Source of the DNA: Psychrobacillus sp. OK032
GTDB taxonomy: Bacteria > Bacillota > Bacilli > Bacillales_A > Planococcaceae
Direction of reading: 5' to 3'
DNA: 64,000 nt
NCBI RefSeq assembly: GCF_900111345.1
Contig: NZ_FOGY01000009.1
Coordinates: 62,001 to 126,000 of the forward strand
The notes under the pieces are model-generated. The model did no database searches and was not told the DNA's origin. It saw only the letters and a program-made list of their open reading frames with translations. This document shows, piece by piece, positions 25,966-36,324 of this stretch. A program made the translations under genes and the position numbers. The stretch's first letter is position 1, and the number at the start of each line of letters is the position of its first letter.

Positions 25966-26010
25966 GGACTAATCAAAGGAGGTTATGACACTTTTTCATT
26001 AGTCTTTTTT
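25966..26010 (+). terminator. Terminator-like hairpin, copy 2
   Basis: GACTAAT (25967-25973) pairs with ATTAGTC (25998-26004), then TTTTTT. The same GACTAAT/ATTAGTC arms and an internal TTATGAC are found in the hairpin 120 bp upstream, so it is a diverged duplicate. Confidence 0.65.
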
Positions 26011-26081
26011 ACATTCCACCTGTATGTAAATACTTCTTTTGGAGAAGATATAATGGATTACTTTAGAAGGAGTGAATAGTA

Positions 26082-26492
26082 TTGTTGCAACTAGAAACAG
26101 ATTTAGCAGGAAAGCAAGCGTATTTTGGACAAGTGCGAAGTAGTATTCAAGGTTTGGGATATAGTATTGGAGGAAACTGGGACTATCATAAAGGAAGCTT
26201 CGATAATGTTTTATGGCGCGAAGCAGGTGAGACAATCTATTTAAGGCTTCCATTTGAGGTATTAGAAGGAGACTTGGATCATCAAGAAGCATTTATAAGA
26301 TTTCAAACACCTTATGTTATCAAGCATGTAGTGAATGTTGGCTTAGATAATGATGAAAATGCATTATTAACTTCTACTGGGTTCAATCAGTTCCAAGAAC
26401 CTCTCGACAAAGACGGTAAAATTGAGGATAAAAATAGATGGGTGCATGCTGGAGAACAGGCTGTAGAAAAAATTGTACGTCTAGTCCACTAA
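26082..26492 (+). CDS. yugN: YugN-like family protein
   Basis: 136 residues resembling the Bacillus YugN family (GGNWDYHKGSFDNVLWREAGETIYLRLPF; TPYVIKHVVNVGLD; C-terminal DKNRWVHAGEQAVEKI). TTG start at 26082 nine bases after AAGGAG. No known biochemical role; cytoplasmic. It has its own terminator. Confidence 0.78.
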   Translation: MLQLETDLAGKQAYFGQVRSSIQGLGYSIGGNWDYHKGSFDNVLWREAGETIYLRLPFEVLEGDLDHQEAFIRFQTPYVIKHVVNVGLDNDENALLTSTGFNQFQEPLDKDGKIEDKNRWVHAGEQAVEKIVRLVH

Positions 26493-26500
26493 AGAAAGTA

Positions 26501-26534
26501 AAATCATTTCGCAATTTTGCGAAGTGATTTTTTT
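26501..26534 (+). terminator. Terminator of yugN
   Basis: A 14-bp stem AAATCATTTCGCAA (26501-26514) with TTGCGAAGTGATTT (26517-26530, one G-U), then Ts. Confidence 0.9.
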
Positions 26535-26620
26535 GTATTAAAAGGCTGTCTACTTACATTCCTTCTCCTATTTCTTTATAATAGAAGCAAATAGATAAGT
26601 TTTTGAAAGGATAGCGACCG

Positions 26621-27073
26621 ATGATATACGAGCAAATAATTAATTCGGAGCAAGAAACAGAGAAACTTGCGTACCAGATTGCTGACAAGCTAGAACCCAG
26701 TGACGTGCTCACTTTAGAGGGAGATCTAGGAGCGGGCAAAACAACCTTTACGAAAAGTATTGCTAAAGGGTTAGGGATTACACGAAATGTGAATAGTCCA
26801 ACGTTTACGATATTGAAGCAATATGAAGGTCGTGTTCCTCTAAACCATCTAGATGTATATCGTTTGGCAGATAGCGATGAGGATTTAGGATGGGACGAGT
26901 TGTTTTACGGAGATGCGGTGAGCATAATCGAATGGGCTCATTTGATAAAAGAAGACTTGCCAACGGAGCGTTTAGCGATACAAATCCTCCGTTTGGAAGA
27001 CGATAAGCGAAAATTTACATTTACTCCGTTTGGACAAAGATATGAACGATTATGTGAGGAGCTTTTTGAATGA
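26621..27073 (+). CDS. tsaE: tRNA t6A biosynthesis ATPase TsaE
   Basis: 150 residues. Walker A GDLGAGKTT (34-42), NVNSPTFTI and the LNHLDVYRL motif are TsaE signatures. It drives the TsaBDE complex that puts threonylcarbamoyl on A37 of ANN-decoding tRNAs. ATG start; its end overlaps tsaB by four bases. Confidence 0.93.
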   Translation: MIYEQIINSEQETEKLAYQIADKLEPSDVLTLEGDLGAGKTTFTKSIAKGLGITRNVNSPTFTILKQYEGRVPLNHLDVYRLADSDEDLGWDELFYGDAVSIIEWAHLIKEDLPTERLAIQILRLEDDKRKFTFTPFGQRYERLCEELFE

Positions 27074-27756
27074 TTTGGTTAGGAATAGATACATCCCATA
27101 CACCACTTGCGGTAGCTGTTGTGAAAGATGACCAAGTACTTGCTTCGTACCAGTCATCTCTTAAAATTACCCATTCAATTGGGGCGATGCCTGCAATTGA
27201 AGAGTTATTAAAAAAAGCAGATATAAAGCCAGGCGAAATTGATGCGATTGCAGTTGCGATAGGACCGGGTTCCTATACGGGTGTTCGAATCGGTGTAACG
27301 ATAGGAAAAACACTTGCTTGGACATTGAATATACCTATTGTTTCAGTGTCGAGTTTGCAAGTGTTAGCTAGTAATGCACCGTATTTCCCTGGAGTTGTTT
27401 GTGCCATTATGGATGCTAGACGCGGTAATGTATTTGCCGGAATTTACACGAACGGGGAAGTTGTGAAAGAAGCACATATGTCACTTGTGGAATTGTTAGA
27501 GACAGTGGATGAAATGGGACAGCCGGTTTTATTTGTTGGAATGGATGTAAGTATTCATTGGGAGCAAATTAAAGAAGTACTTGGAGATAAAGTTGAGCGT
27601 GCAAATGCGGCATTCTCTTTACCAAGTGCTGCTGTATTAATCGAACTTGCCAAAAAACTGAAACCAACAGAAGTACATACGACGGTACCTGAGTACCTTC
27701 GCATCACAGAGGCGGAAGCAAACTGGATGAAAGAGCAGAAAACTAATGATAACTAA
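27070..27756 (+). CDS. tsaB: t6A complex scaffold TsaB
   Basis: 228 residues, ASKHA fold with the N-terminal LGIDTSHTPLAVAVV and the AIGPGSYTGVRIGVT segment. It is the dimer partner and scaffold for TsaD. Overlaps tsaE (ATGA) and rimI (11 bases). Confidence 0.92.
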   Translation: MIWLGIDTSHTPLAVAVVKDDQVLASYQSSLKITHSIGAMPAIEELLKKADIKPGEIDAIAVAIGPGSYTGVRIGVTIGKTLAWTLNIPIVSVSSLQVLASNAPYFPGVVCAIMDARRGNVFAGIYTNGEVVKEAHMSLVELLETVDEMGQPVLFVGMDVSIHWEQIKEVLGDKVERANAAFSLPSAAVLIELAKKLKPTEVHTTVPEYLRITEAEANWMKEQKTNDN

Positions 27757-28207
27757 TGAAACAATTACGTATCGAAAAATGACATTGGACGATATCGACC
27801 GAATTTTGGTAATAGAAGAAGAAGCATTTCCTGTGCCTTGGACAAGAGAAGCATTTGAACATGAAATGACGACGAATTTGTATTCGCACTATATTGTAGC
27901 CGAGACGGAAGCGAAAGAAATAGTTGGCTACTGCGGAATGTGGATTGTCATGGATGAAAGTCATATTACAAATGTGGCCGTTTTGGAACGTATGCGCGGA
28001 TTGAAAATTGGGGAAGGGTTAATGCGCGAAGCAATTCGTGTAGTGCTCGAACAAGACGTCGTACTTATGACGTTAGAAGTACGCGTGACAAATGATATCG
28101 CAAAAAACTTGTACTATAAACTGGGTTTTCAAGACGGTGGTATTCGAAAAAAATATTATACAGATACACAGGAGGATGCTCTTGTCATGTGGGTGGAATT
28201 TAAATGA
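27746..28207 (+). CDS. rimI: Ribosomal protein S18 alanine N-acetyltransferase RimI-like
   Basis: 153-residue GNAT protein: [19 protein letters not shown], the [21 protein letters not shown] acetyl-CoA loop (RxxGxG/A) and [19 protein letters not shown]. Sits between tsaB and tsaD as in B. subtilis (ydiD). Start ATG inside the tsaB end. Confidence 0.9.
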   Translation: MITNETITYRKMTLDDIDRILVIEEEAFPVPWTREAFEHEMTTNLYSHYIVAETEAKEIVGYCGMWIVMDESHITNVAVLERMRGLKIGEGLMREAIRVVLEQDVVLMTLEVRVTNDIAKNLYYKLGFQDGGIRKKYYTDTQEDALVMWVEFK

Positions 28208-29223
28208 TAAAAAACCAATATATATTAGGAATAGAAACAAGTTGTGATGAAACAGCGGCTTCCATCGTGAAAAACGGTCATGAAATTATTTCAAATGTAG
28301 TAGCTTCCCAAATCGAAAGTCATAAACGATTCGGCGGGGTAGTACCAGAAATTGCTTCAAGACATCATGTCGAGCAAATTACGATGGTCATTGAAGAAGC
28401 ACTGAAGCAAGCAAATATGTCACCAAAAGATTTGGATGCAGTAGCAGTAACGGAAGGACCAGGGTTAGTAGGTGCACTTTTAATAGGTATAAACGCAGCT
28501 AAAGCCTTTGCATTTGCAAATAGTCTTCCACTTGTCGGTGTCCATCATATTGCTGGTCACATTTATGCAAACGCACTTGTACAGCCAATGGAATTTCCGC
28601 TTTTGGCATTAGTTGTGTCAGGCGGACATACAGAATTAGTATTGATGAAAGAAGATGGCCAGTTCGAACTAATAGGTGAAACAAGGGATGATGCCGCTGG
28701 TGAAGCGTATGATAAAGTAGCCCGAGTATTAAACTTGCCGTATCCAGGTGGTCCGCATATCGATCGACTCGCAAATGATAGCGACAGTGCAGTGTCTTTT
28801 CCAAGAGCTTGGCTAGAAGAAGGATCTTATGACTTTAGCTTTAGTGGCTTGAAATCCGCCGTGATTAATTATCAACATAATGCAGAGCAACGCGGGGAAG
28901 AGATCAATCCTAACCATTTGGCAGCAGGCTTCCAAGAAAGTGTTATTGAAGTGTTGACGGCAAAAACGTTAAGAGCAGCCCGAGAATTTAATGTGAAACA
29001 AGTAATCGCTGCAGGTGGAGTTGCTGCGAATAAAGGACTTCGCAAATCGCTGGAAGATACATTTGAAAAAGAAAACATTCCTTTCTACGTGCCTCCAATC
29101 TCGTTATGCACGGATAATGCAGCCATGATTGCAGCAGCAGGAGATTCTAAGTTTTCTGCTGGAAAAACAAGTGATATGTCGATGAATGGTCGACCAGGTA
29201 TGGAATTAAATAGTTGGAAATAA
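28204..29223 (+). CDS. tsaD: tRNA threonylcarbamoyltransferase TsaD
   Basis: 339 residues. [10 protein letters not shown] at the N-terminus, metal-binding His115 and His119 in [20 protein letters not shown], and [10 protein letters not shown]. Transfers threonylcarbamoyl from TC-AMP to tRNA A37; essential in most bacteria. Overlaps rimI by ATGA, and a strong terminator follows. Confidence 0.95.
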   Translation: MIKNQYILGIETSCDETAASIVKNGHEIISNVVASQIESHKRFGGVVPEIASRHHVEQITMVIEEALKQANMSPKDLDAVAVTEGPGLVGALLIGINAAKAFAFANSLPLVGVHHIAGHIYANALVQPMEFPLLALVVSGGHTELVLMKEDGQFELIGETRDDAAGEAYDKVARVLNLPYPGGPHIDRLANDSDSAVSFPRAWLEEGSYDFSFSGLKSAVINYQHNAEQRGEEINPNHLAAGFQESVIEVLTAKTLRAAREFNVKQVIAAGGVAANKGLRKSLEDTFEKENIPFYVPPISLCTDNAAMIAAAGDSKFSAGKTSDMSMNGRPGMELNSWK

Positions 29224-29226
29224 ACG

Positions 29227-29263
29227 AAATCCTCTTTTCTTCGACAAGAAAAGGGGATTTTTT
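29227..29263 (+). terminator. Terminator of the t6A operon
   Basis: A 15-bp stem (29227-29241 with 29246-29260) with a CGAC loop and T tail. Confidence 0.9.
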
Positions 29264-29303
29264 AACAGGTATTATTCGACTTGTCAATAGGGAACATTCG
29301 TAC

Positions 29304-29419
29304 TTATGCACAGTTTGGGGATAAGTTGTGTATAAGTTTAGTGTTTTCTATATATTGTGTATTGTTTACAAACAATTATGTGGGCAAGTTAGTTTGAAAT
29401 CTGTGGATAATGTGGATAA
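29304..29419. promoter_or_regulatory. DnaA-box cluster between tsaD and the ABC-F gene
   Basis: Two perfect DnaA boxes stand head to tail (TGTGGATAA at 29402-29410 and 29411-29419, the reverse of TTATCCACA). Near-consensus boxes are TTATGCACA (29304-29312), TGGGGATAA (29316-29324) and TGTGTATAA (29327-29335). No gene lies here. I recall a DnaA-box cluster at the equivalent gcp-ydiF gap of B. subtilis, so this is probably a conserved replication-control site. Confidence 0.75.
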
Positions 29420-29495
29420 GTCTGTTGATATGTTGCTATTACTAGTTTTTTATTGTTAATAAGATTGTGGAAAGATTAATCGTGAAAAAAAGTAC

Positions 29496-29516
29496 TTGAC
29501 CAACATATATGGTCAA
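29496..29516. promoter_or_regulatory. Perfect palindrome TTGACC-N9-GGTCAA
   Basis: Six-base inverted arms with a nine-base spacer (AACATATAT), next to the DnaA-box cluster. It could be an operator, but no plus-strand gene follows. Function unknown. Confidence 0.35.
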
Positions 29517-29602
29517 AATTCGACAAAGAGTTAATGTTCTTTTTGCTAATCGGAGGGCTCACTACAAATATCGGATAGTCCCATTCAATTTTTCATTTCT
29601 AA

Positions 29603-29643
29603 ATAAAAAAGCAGTGCAAACCATTCACTTGGTTTACACTGCT
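29603..29643 (-). terminator. Terminator of the ABC-F gene
   Basis: AGCAGTGCAAACC (29610-29622) pairs with GGTTTACACTGCT (29631-29643) with one mismatch. On the minus strand it is followed by a run of Ts. Confidence 0.88.
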
Positions 29644-29647
29644 AATT

Positions 29648-31579
29648 TCATGTATTTATTTCTTCTAATTGTTCTTGTAACTCTAGCCATTCATTCGATA
29701 GGTCATCTTGTTTCTCTTTCCAGCCATCTAATTCCACTTGCAATTGTTGTACTGCTTCATGGTCTTGGAATATAGCTGGATCGCAAAGCTTTTCTTCAAT
29801 AGAAGCAATCTCTAAATCCACCGTTGGAATTTGTGCTTCTAGCTCTTCCAGCTGTCGACGTAATTGACGTTCTTTCTTCTTGGCTTCTTTATCAATAGTA
29901 GAAGTGTTCGCCTTCACGACAACTGTTTTCTGTACAACAGCATTTTCTTGTGCAAGCTCTTCTAGTTCTTCTTTCTTTTCCAGGTAATAATCATAATCAC
30001 CTAAGTAAAGTGTTGCTTGATCACTTGCTAACTCAATCACTTTTGTAGCAATCCGGTTAATAAAGTATCGGTCATGCGATACAAAAATAATCGTTCCTGG
30101 AAAATCGAGTAATGCATTTTCAAGTACTTCTTTACTATCTAAATCTAAATGGTTTGTCGGCTCATCGAGTACAAGTGTATTCGCTTTTAATAGCATTAAT
30201 TTAGCTAGTGCAAGTCTGGCTTTCTCTCCACCAGATAAGGTAGCAATTGTTTTTTGTACATCATCGCCGCTAAAAAGGAAGCGTCCCAATACTGTGCGGA
30301 CATCTTTTTCATTCATTAGAGGCCATTCATCCCATAGTTCTTGCAATGCGGTTTTATTGCCAGTAAGTGCGGCTTGTTCTTGGTCGTAATAACCGAATTG
30401 GACGTTTGTTCCATACTGGATTTTCCCAGACGGACTTTCCAGTTGCTTCATCAGTGTTTTCAGTAGCGTGGATTTTCCGACACCATTTGGTCCAACAAGT
30501 GCAATTCGATCCTGTTTATAAACGGAAAAAGAGATATTCGAAGAGACGATTTTGTTTGGATACCCAACGGAAACCTCCTCCAGTCGTAATACGTCATTTC
30601 CACTCGGGCGATCGATTGTAAATCCAAAAGTTGCGGATTTTTCGTCGCTATCAGGAGCATCCATCCAGTCCGTTTTTTCAAGGACCTTACGCCTAGATTG
30701 TGCCATTTTCGTTGTAGAAGCACGTGCAAGATTTTTGCTCACAAAATCTTCTAGTTTTGCTTTTTCTTCCTGTTGTTTCTCGAATTTCTTTTTATCGAGC
30801 TCATAATTTTTCGCTTTTTCATCTAAATAAGAACTATAATTCCCAACATATCTAGTCACGTTATGGCGAGAAACTTCGTAAACAAAATTAACTACTTGAT
30901 CTAAAAAGTATCGGTCATGAGAAACGATTAAAATAGCACCATTATAGTTTTTTAAATAATTTTCTAAGAAGCTTAACGTTTGAATGTCTAAGTGGTTTGT
31001 CGGCTCATCTAGGATAAGTAGGTCTGGTTTGCTTAATAGCATTTTTGCTAGTGCCAGTCTCGTTTTTTGCCCACCGGATAATGCTTGCACAGGCTTATCA
31101 TAGTCTTCTGGGAAGAACTGCATTCCATGTAGTATTGAGCGGATGTCCGATTCGAATCGGTAACCCCCAGCTTCATTGAAAGCGAGCTGCAACTCATCAT
31201 ACGCTGCAGTTACGCGGGCATACGCCTCTGAATTCTCATAAACGGATGGGTCAGCCATTTGTGCTTCTAATGAACGAAGCTCTTTTTCAGACTCGATTAG
31301 GTGGCTGAAAATAGATTTCATTTCATCCCATATAGAGAGCTTCGATTCGAGTCCGGCATGTTGCTCTAAATAGCCTAAGCGAACAGTTTTTGGCATAATG
31401 ATATCGCCGGAATCATACGACATTTCCCCAGCAATTATTTTAAGTAAAGTAGACTTACCAGCACCGTTTCGTCCGACGAGTGCGACACGATCTCGGTCTT
31501 GCACTTCTAGCTTTACGTTAGTTAATATATCTTCTCCATTAAAGGATTTTGTTACTTGATTGACTTGTAAAACAATCAC
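29648..31579 (-). CDS. ABC-F family ATPase (YdiF-like)
   Basis: 643 residues, two nucleotide-binding domains with no membrane segment. Walker A motifs GRNGAGKST and GPNGVGKST, signatures LSGGQKTRLAL and LSGGEKARLAL, and the Walker B LDEPTNHLD twice. A P-site-tRNA-interaction linker (about 245-320) and a C-terminal coiled coil (about 555-640, Lys/Glu-rich) follow. The GTG start at 31579 after GAGGTG gives the usual MIxLQVNQ beginning; a GTG four codons earlier is possible. ABC-F proteins act on the ribosome. The tsaD-ydiF-rex order is that of B. subtilis. Confidence 0.9.
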   Translation of the reverse strand: MIVLQVNQVTKSFNGEDILTNVKLEVQDRDRVALVGRNGAGKSTLLKIIAGEMSYDSGDIIMPKTVRLGYLEQHAGLESKLSIWDEMKSIFSHLIESEKELRSLEAQMADPSVYENSEAYARVTAAYDELQLAFNEAGGYRFESDIRSILHGMQFFPEDYDKPVQALSGGQKTRLALAKMLLSKPDLLILDEPTNHLDIQTLSFLENYLKNYNGAILIVSHDRYFLDQVVNFVYEVSRHNVTRYVGNYSSYLDEKAKNYELDKKKFEKQQEEKAKLEDFVSKNLARASTTKMAQSRRKVLEKTDWMDAPDSDEKSATFGFTIDRPSGNDVLRLEEVSVGYPNKIVSSNISFSVYKQDRIALVGPNGVGKSTLLKTLMKQLESPSGKIQYGTNVQFGYYDQEQAALTGNKTALQELWDEWPLMNEKDVRTVLGRFLFSGDDVQKTIATLSGGEKARLALAKLMLLKANTLVLDEPTNHLDLDSKEVLENALLDFPGTIIFVSHDRYFINRIATKVIELASDQATLYLGDYDYYLEKKEELEELAQENAVVQKTVVVKANTSTIDKEAKKKERQLRRQLEELEAQIPTVDLEIASIEEKLCDPAIFQDHEAVQQLQVELDGWKEKQDDLSNEWLELQEQLEEINT

Positions 31580-31709
31580 GATTATTCGCACCTCAATTCT
31601 CTCCTTAGTGTAATAGATAGGGCCGAACGTTGCAACGCCCTAGCTTTACAAGGAAGGAAATGTCTAGTAATATAATAACGATTTGTACCAATGAAATAGG
31701 AGGGTTTTC

Positions 31710-32354
31710 ATGAAACCTGAACTTCCAAGAATTCCTCAAGCAACAACGAAAAGACTTCCGTTATATTATAGATTTCTACAAAGCTTTCATAATTCAGGTC
31801 ATAAACGAGTTTCTTCCCAAGAACTAAGCGAAGCGATGAAAATAGATTCCGCAACGATCCGAAGAGATTTCTCGCATTTCGGCGCACTAGGTAAAAAAGG
31901 TTACGGCTACGATGTTCCGACGCTCCTAGAATTTTTCCGAAAAACACTCGACCAAGATGAAGCAGCGCATGTAGCATTAATTGGTGTCGGTAGTTTAGGA
32001 ACTGCATTCCTTAAGTATAATTTTCAGAAAAATCACAATACGAAAATTGTCGTTGCGTTTGACACAAAAGCGCCTGTAGAAGGAACGATGAAAAGTGACA
32101 TTCCCGTTTTTCATCCAAGTGTGATGGAAACAAAGCTTGCGGAGTATGGGATTGAATTAGTAATTTGTACGGTTCCAAGCCGCTCTGCACAGGAGGTTGC
32201 GGATCGATTAACGAAAACCAAAATAAAAGGGATTTTGAACTTTACACCAGTGAGATTAGCTGTCCCAGATACAATTCGTGTACATACGATTGACTTGTCT
32301 GTAGAGGTACAGACTCTAATTTATTTGATACGAAACGAACATACTGAAGAATGA
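31710..32354 (+). CDS. rex: Redox-sensing transcriptional repressor Rex
   Basis: 214 residues. An N-terminal winged helix ([24 protein letters not shown]), then a Rossmann domain ([14 protein letters not shown]) that senses the NADH/NAD+ ratio, and the C-terminal swapped helix. Represses fermentation and respiration genes when NADH is low. ATG after AGGAGG. Confidence 0.95.
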   Translation: MKPELPRIPQATTKRLPLYYRFLQSFHNSGHKRVSSQELSEAMKIDSATIRRDFSHFGALGKKGYGYDVPTLLEFFRKTLDQDEAAHVALIGVGSLGTAFLKYNFQKNHNTKIVVAFDTKAPVEGTMKSDIPVFHPSVMETKLAEYGIELVICTVPSRSAQEVADRLTKTKIKGILNFTPVRLAVPDTIRVHTIDLSVEVQTLIYLIRNEHTEE

Positions 32355-32362
32355 AAGAAAAG

Positions 32363-32387
32363 GCCTTCCAGTGATGGAAGGCTTTTT
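32363..32387 (+). terminator. rex terminator
   Basis: GCCTTCC (32363-32369) pairs with GGAAGGC (32376-32382), followed by TTTTT. Confidence 0.88.
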
Positions 32388-32412
32388 GTATGGGGAAGTG
32401 GAACGAACTCAA

Positions 32413-32475
32413 GATATCCTGTGAGCAATAGAAAGGGGTATCCGAGCAAAGAGTTGGCGTATCCAAGCAATCACG
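32413..32475. repeat. Short 21-bp-spaced repeats
   Basis: GTATCCGAGCAA (32438-32449) and GTATCCAAGCAA (32459-32470) are exactly 21 bp apart. A looser copy (GATATCC, then GAGCAA) begins at 32413. The period matches that of the 8636-8740 array, though the sequence differs. Confidence 0.5.
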
Positions 32476-32484
32476 TCTAATCAA

Positions 32485-32523
32485 AAATAAACAGCTCAGA
32501 TACATTATCTGAGCTGTTTATTT
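32485..32523. terminator. Bidirectional terminator between rex and the CPBP gene
   Basis: An 18-bp perfect stem (32485-32502 with 32506-32523) with A and T tracts on the two sides; it touches the stop codon of the CPBP gene. Confidence 0.88.
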
Positions 32524-33236
32524 TATGGCATTTGCGAATAGGTTTCTAGAAATTTTTTAATATCTTCCCCGTAAAATTGGACGACTACCACAAACCCATT
32601 TAACAACATATGGGAAATAATCGATGCTATGATACGTTTTGTTTTGTAATAAATAAACGCGAATATAAACCCAGACACGGCATATAGTAGGATGTGCACG
32701 AACTCGAAGTGTATAACCGCAAAAGCAATTGCACTAACCATCGCAGCTACAAAAAAGTTTGTTTTAGGCAATAAAGAACCGAAAATGATACGGCGGAAAA
32801 TAAACTCTTCTAATATAGGCGCAAAAATTACAATAGCGAAAATCGCAAACGGGACACTATGCGCTATTTCTATAAATTGCTCCGTATTAGCAGAACCTGG
32901 TTCTATTCCAAGTGCAAGCTCCAAATTTGCCGCAAATATTTGTCCAAAAAAAACAAGGAAAAAGCCAATTATGCCCCACCCAATTGCTGCACCTATAGAA
33001 GCTTGCTGTCCTTTTAATGGGCGTAGGAATGAATTATCTTTGCGAATAATGAGTAGTGTAAGGAGGGTGGCAATTCCCATGCTGATGAATACCCACCAGC
33101 CGAAAGTGGTAAACACTGGATCTTTCACATCCATTGTTTTGATTAATTTATGAAGGAGGGGTATAAAAACTGCTCCTGAAAGTTGCATAACACAGTAGAT
33201 GATTAAAATGTATAATGCGGTTTTTTGTTGTTTCAT
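32523..33236 (-). CDS. CPBP-family intramembrane metalloprotease
   Basis: 237 residues with about seven membrane helices. The CPBP (Abi/CaaX-like) motifs are present: EEFIFRRIIFG (motif 1), then FAVIHFEFVH (motif 2) and SHMLLNGFVV (motif 3), giving the Glu-Glu and His metal site. Family members process prenylated proteins or confer bacteriocin self-immunity; no bacteriocin genes are near. ATG 33236 after GAGAGGAA. Confidence 0.85.
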   Translation of the reverse strand: MKQQKTALYILIIYCVMQLSGAVFIPLLHKLIKTMDVKDPVFTTFGWWVFISMGIATLLTLLIIRKDNSFLRPLKGQQASIGAAIGWGIIGFFLVFFGQIFAANLELALGIEPGSANTEQFIEIAHSVPFAIFAIVIFAPILEEFIFRRIIFGSLLPKTNFFVAAMVSAIAFAVIHFEFVHILLYAVSGFIFAFIYYKTKRIIASIISHMLLNGFVVVVQFYGEDIKKFLETYSQMP

Positions 33237-33305
33237 TTGAAATGATTCCTCTCTATATTACAATCTTCTTTCATTGTAAAGGAACTGAGAGATAAAGTGA
33301 AACTT

Positions 33306-33346
33306 CATTCAAGTAGGGGGTTTCCCTACCTCCCCCTACTTGAATG
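33306..33346. terminator. Large perfect inverted repeat upstream of the groES region
   Basis: A 15-bp perfect stem (CATTCAAGTAGGGGG at 33306-33320 with CCCCCTACTTGAATG at 33332-33346) without a T tract. It lies between the CPBP start and the repeat array. May be a structured element rather than a terminator. Confidence 0.4.
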
Positions 33347-33355
33347 TTAAATTGA

Positions 33356-33545
33356 ACTCAGGCAAATAACACCGCGTCTAGTGGAAGGCAATCTAAGTTC
33401 ACCGCATCATGCGGCAACGATTGCATGACCCACGTCCTGTGGGCCTTAATGCCTGAGTGACCAACATCCTGTTGGCCCGAGGCTCACAGGATGTGAGTCA
33501 CATAGATGATGCCACACGACGTGGCGTTATTCATCTATGTTCTAC
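33356..33545. repeat. Array of covarying mini-hairpins upstream of groES
   Basis: An outer pair ACTCAGGC (33356-33363) and GCCTGAGT (33451-33458) encloses CCGC-ATCAT-GCGG (33402-33414) and CCCAC-GTCCT-GTGGG (33429-33443). To the right lie CCAAC-ATCCT-GTTGG (33461-33475), CTCAC-AGGAT-GTGAG (33483-33497) and GCCAC-ACGAC-GTGGC (33511-33525), the last enclosed by CATAGATGA and TCATCTATG. Related elements lie at 34068 and 63957. No coding potential; the rest of this 530-bp gap is the groES promoter. Confidence 0.8.
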
Positions 33546-33664
33546 ATCGGGCCTTTATGGGCAGTTTATCCCCCATTTATCTTTCATTGATTTCCTCGAA
33601 ACCTTGAAGTGGGGGTATTAACTTCCCGTTAAGGCAGGATAAAAGAAAAAGTTAGCCTTCTTAC

Positions 33665-33693
33665 TTGCAAAATGTTCTGTTATTAATTATTAT
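33665..33693 (+). promoter_or_regulatory. groESL sigma-A promoter
   Basis: TTGCAA (33665-33670), a 17-bp spacer and TATTAT (33688-33693), immediately upstream of the CIRCE operator. Confidence 0.7.
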
Positions 33694-33703
33694 TATAAGT
33701 GTG

Positions 33704-33730
33704 TTAGCACTCAAAGAGTAAGAGTGCTAA
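33704..33730. promoter_or_regulatory. CIRCE operator (HrcA)
   Basis: A perfect CIRCE: TTAGCACTC (33704-33712), nine bases, GAGTGCTAA (33722-33730). It overlaps the expected transcription start, so groESL is under HrcA heat-shock repression. Confidence 0.97.
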
Positions 33731-33768
33731 TAATATAAAATTCGACAATTTTAGGGAGGTTGTTTCAC

Positions 33769-34053
33769 TTGTTAAGACCATTAGGTGATCGTATCGTAAT
33801 CGAATTAATCGAAGTAGAAGAGAAAACAGCATTTGGCATCGTACTTCCAGACTCTGCTAAAGAGAAACCACAGGAAGGGAAAGTTGTTGCTGTGAGTTCT
33901 GGACGAGTACTTGATAACGGCACTCGTGTAGAATTGGACGTAAAAGAAGGAGACCGCATTATCTTCTCTAAATATGCAGGTACAGAAGTAAAATATGAAG
34001 GCACTGAATATTTAATATTACGCGAAAGCGATGTTCTAGCAGTAATTGGCTAA
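33769..34053 (+). CDS. groES: Co-chaperonin GroES
   Basis: 94 residues, the normal length, with the mobile loop ([19 protein letters not shown]) and [10 protein letters not shown]. The TTG start at 33769 is nine bases after GGGAGGT; a TTG at 33760 lies within the ribosome site. Caps GroEL in protein folding. Unusually, 233 bp carrying a repeat element separates it from groEL. Confidence 0.96.
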   Translation: MLRPLGDRIVIELIEVEEKTAFGIVLPDSAKEKPQEGKVVAVSSGRVLDNGTRVELDVKEGDRIIFSKYAGTEVKYEGTEYLILRESDVLAVIG

Positions 34054-34067
34054 TATAGAAAAGCGCA

Positions 34068-34203
34068 AGCGCCTATGTCGGAGGAATACAGTCTAAGTTC
34101 GCGACATCGTGGTGCTCCTGCACAAAGCTCGTCGCAAAATAAAAAAACATTTCGCAACGACTGCATGACCTGCATCCTGCAGGCCTCCGACAGACAAGGC
34201 GCT
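34068..34203. mobile_element. MITE-like palindromic element between groES and groEL
   Basis: Terminal inverted repeats AGCGCCT-A-TGTCGGAGG (34068-34084) and CCTCCGACA-GACA-AGGCGCT (34184-34203). Inside are the hairpins GTGC-TCCT-GCAC (34112-34123) and CCTGC-ATCCT-GCAGG (34169-34183), plus a near match at 34100. No transposase. Related to the 33356 array by its hairpin loops. Confidence 0.78.
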
Positions 34204-34283
34204 GGAGTTGGATCAATACTGAGTAAAAAAGCTTATACTTTATTATCTAAAAAAAAATGAGACAATAATTAGGAGGTAACTAA

Positions 34284-35918
<1,635 letters not shown>

Positions 35919-36015
35919 GAGGGGTTTATAAATCTTGATATATCAACGTTTTCTACGTTATATTGAGGTTTTTGTCCTTGGTTCTCAAAACTAGACAAAA
36001 TAAAAAGTAGATAAA

Positions 36016-36324
36016 TTATAAGAGAAGGTCTTTCATCAGTTCACTGAACTGTTGGGAGGCCTTTTCTTCCATATTGGCAATCATATGGGCGTAAATATTC
36101 ATTGTTGTATTTATATCTGAGTGACCTAAACGCTGCTGTATCTCTTTAATCCCAACTCCTGCTTCAATTAATAAAGAGGTATGAGTGTGCCTAAAAGAGT
36201 GTGGAGTAATGTTTTTCTCAATCCCGCCCTTTTTGAGTAGCCGTTTAAGCCTGGTTTCAATAGCTTTTCTTAGTTGCAGATGGCCATCTTCTCGAGCAAA
36301 AATAAACCCTGAGTCTTGATACTA
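36016..36324 (-). pseudogene. Tyrosine recombinase (integrase) C-terminal relic 1
   Basis: The minus frame reads DSGFIFAREDGHLQLRKA, then TPHSFRHTHTSLLIEAGV, QQRLGHSDINTTMNIYAHM and a KDLLL end. It keeps the catalytic Arg (FRHTH), the LGHS His and the Tyr (IYAHM), but a TAG cuts the frame before the N-terminal 60-70 percent. The stop lies 98 bp from the groEL end. Close in sequence to relic 4 (47721). Confidence 0.85.

Noticed and set aside
29496-29516. CtsR operator.
   Set aside because: CtsR sites are direct GGTCAAA heptads; here the halves are inverted with a 9-bp spacer, and no clp gene follows.
29509-29775. A plus-strand 88-codon frame near the DnaA-box cluster.
   Set aside because: It starts inside a palindrome without a ribosome site, and most of it is antisense to the terminator and 3' end of the ABC-F gene.
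33356-33545. Regularly spaced short palindromes, considered as a CRISPR array.
   Set aside because: The repeats are not identical (the arms covary), the spacing is irregular, and no cas genes are near.
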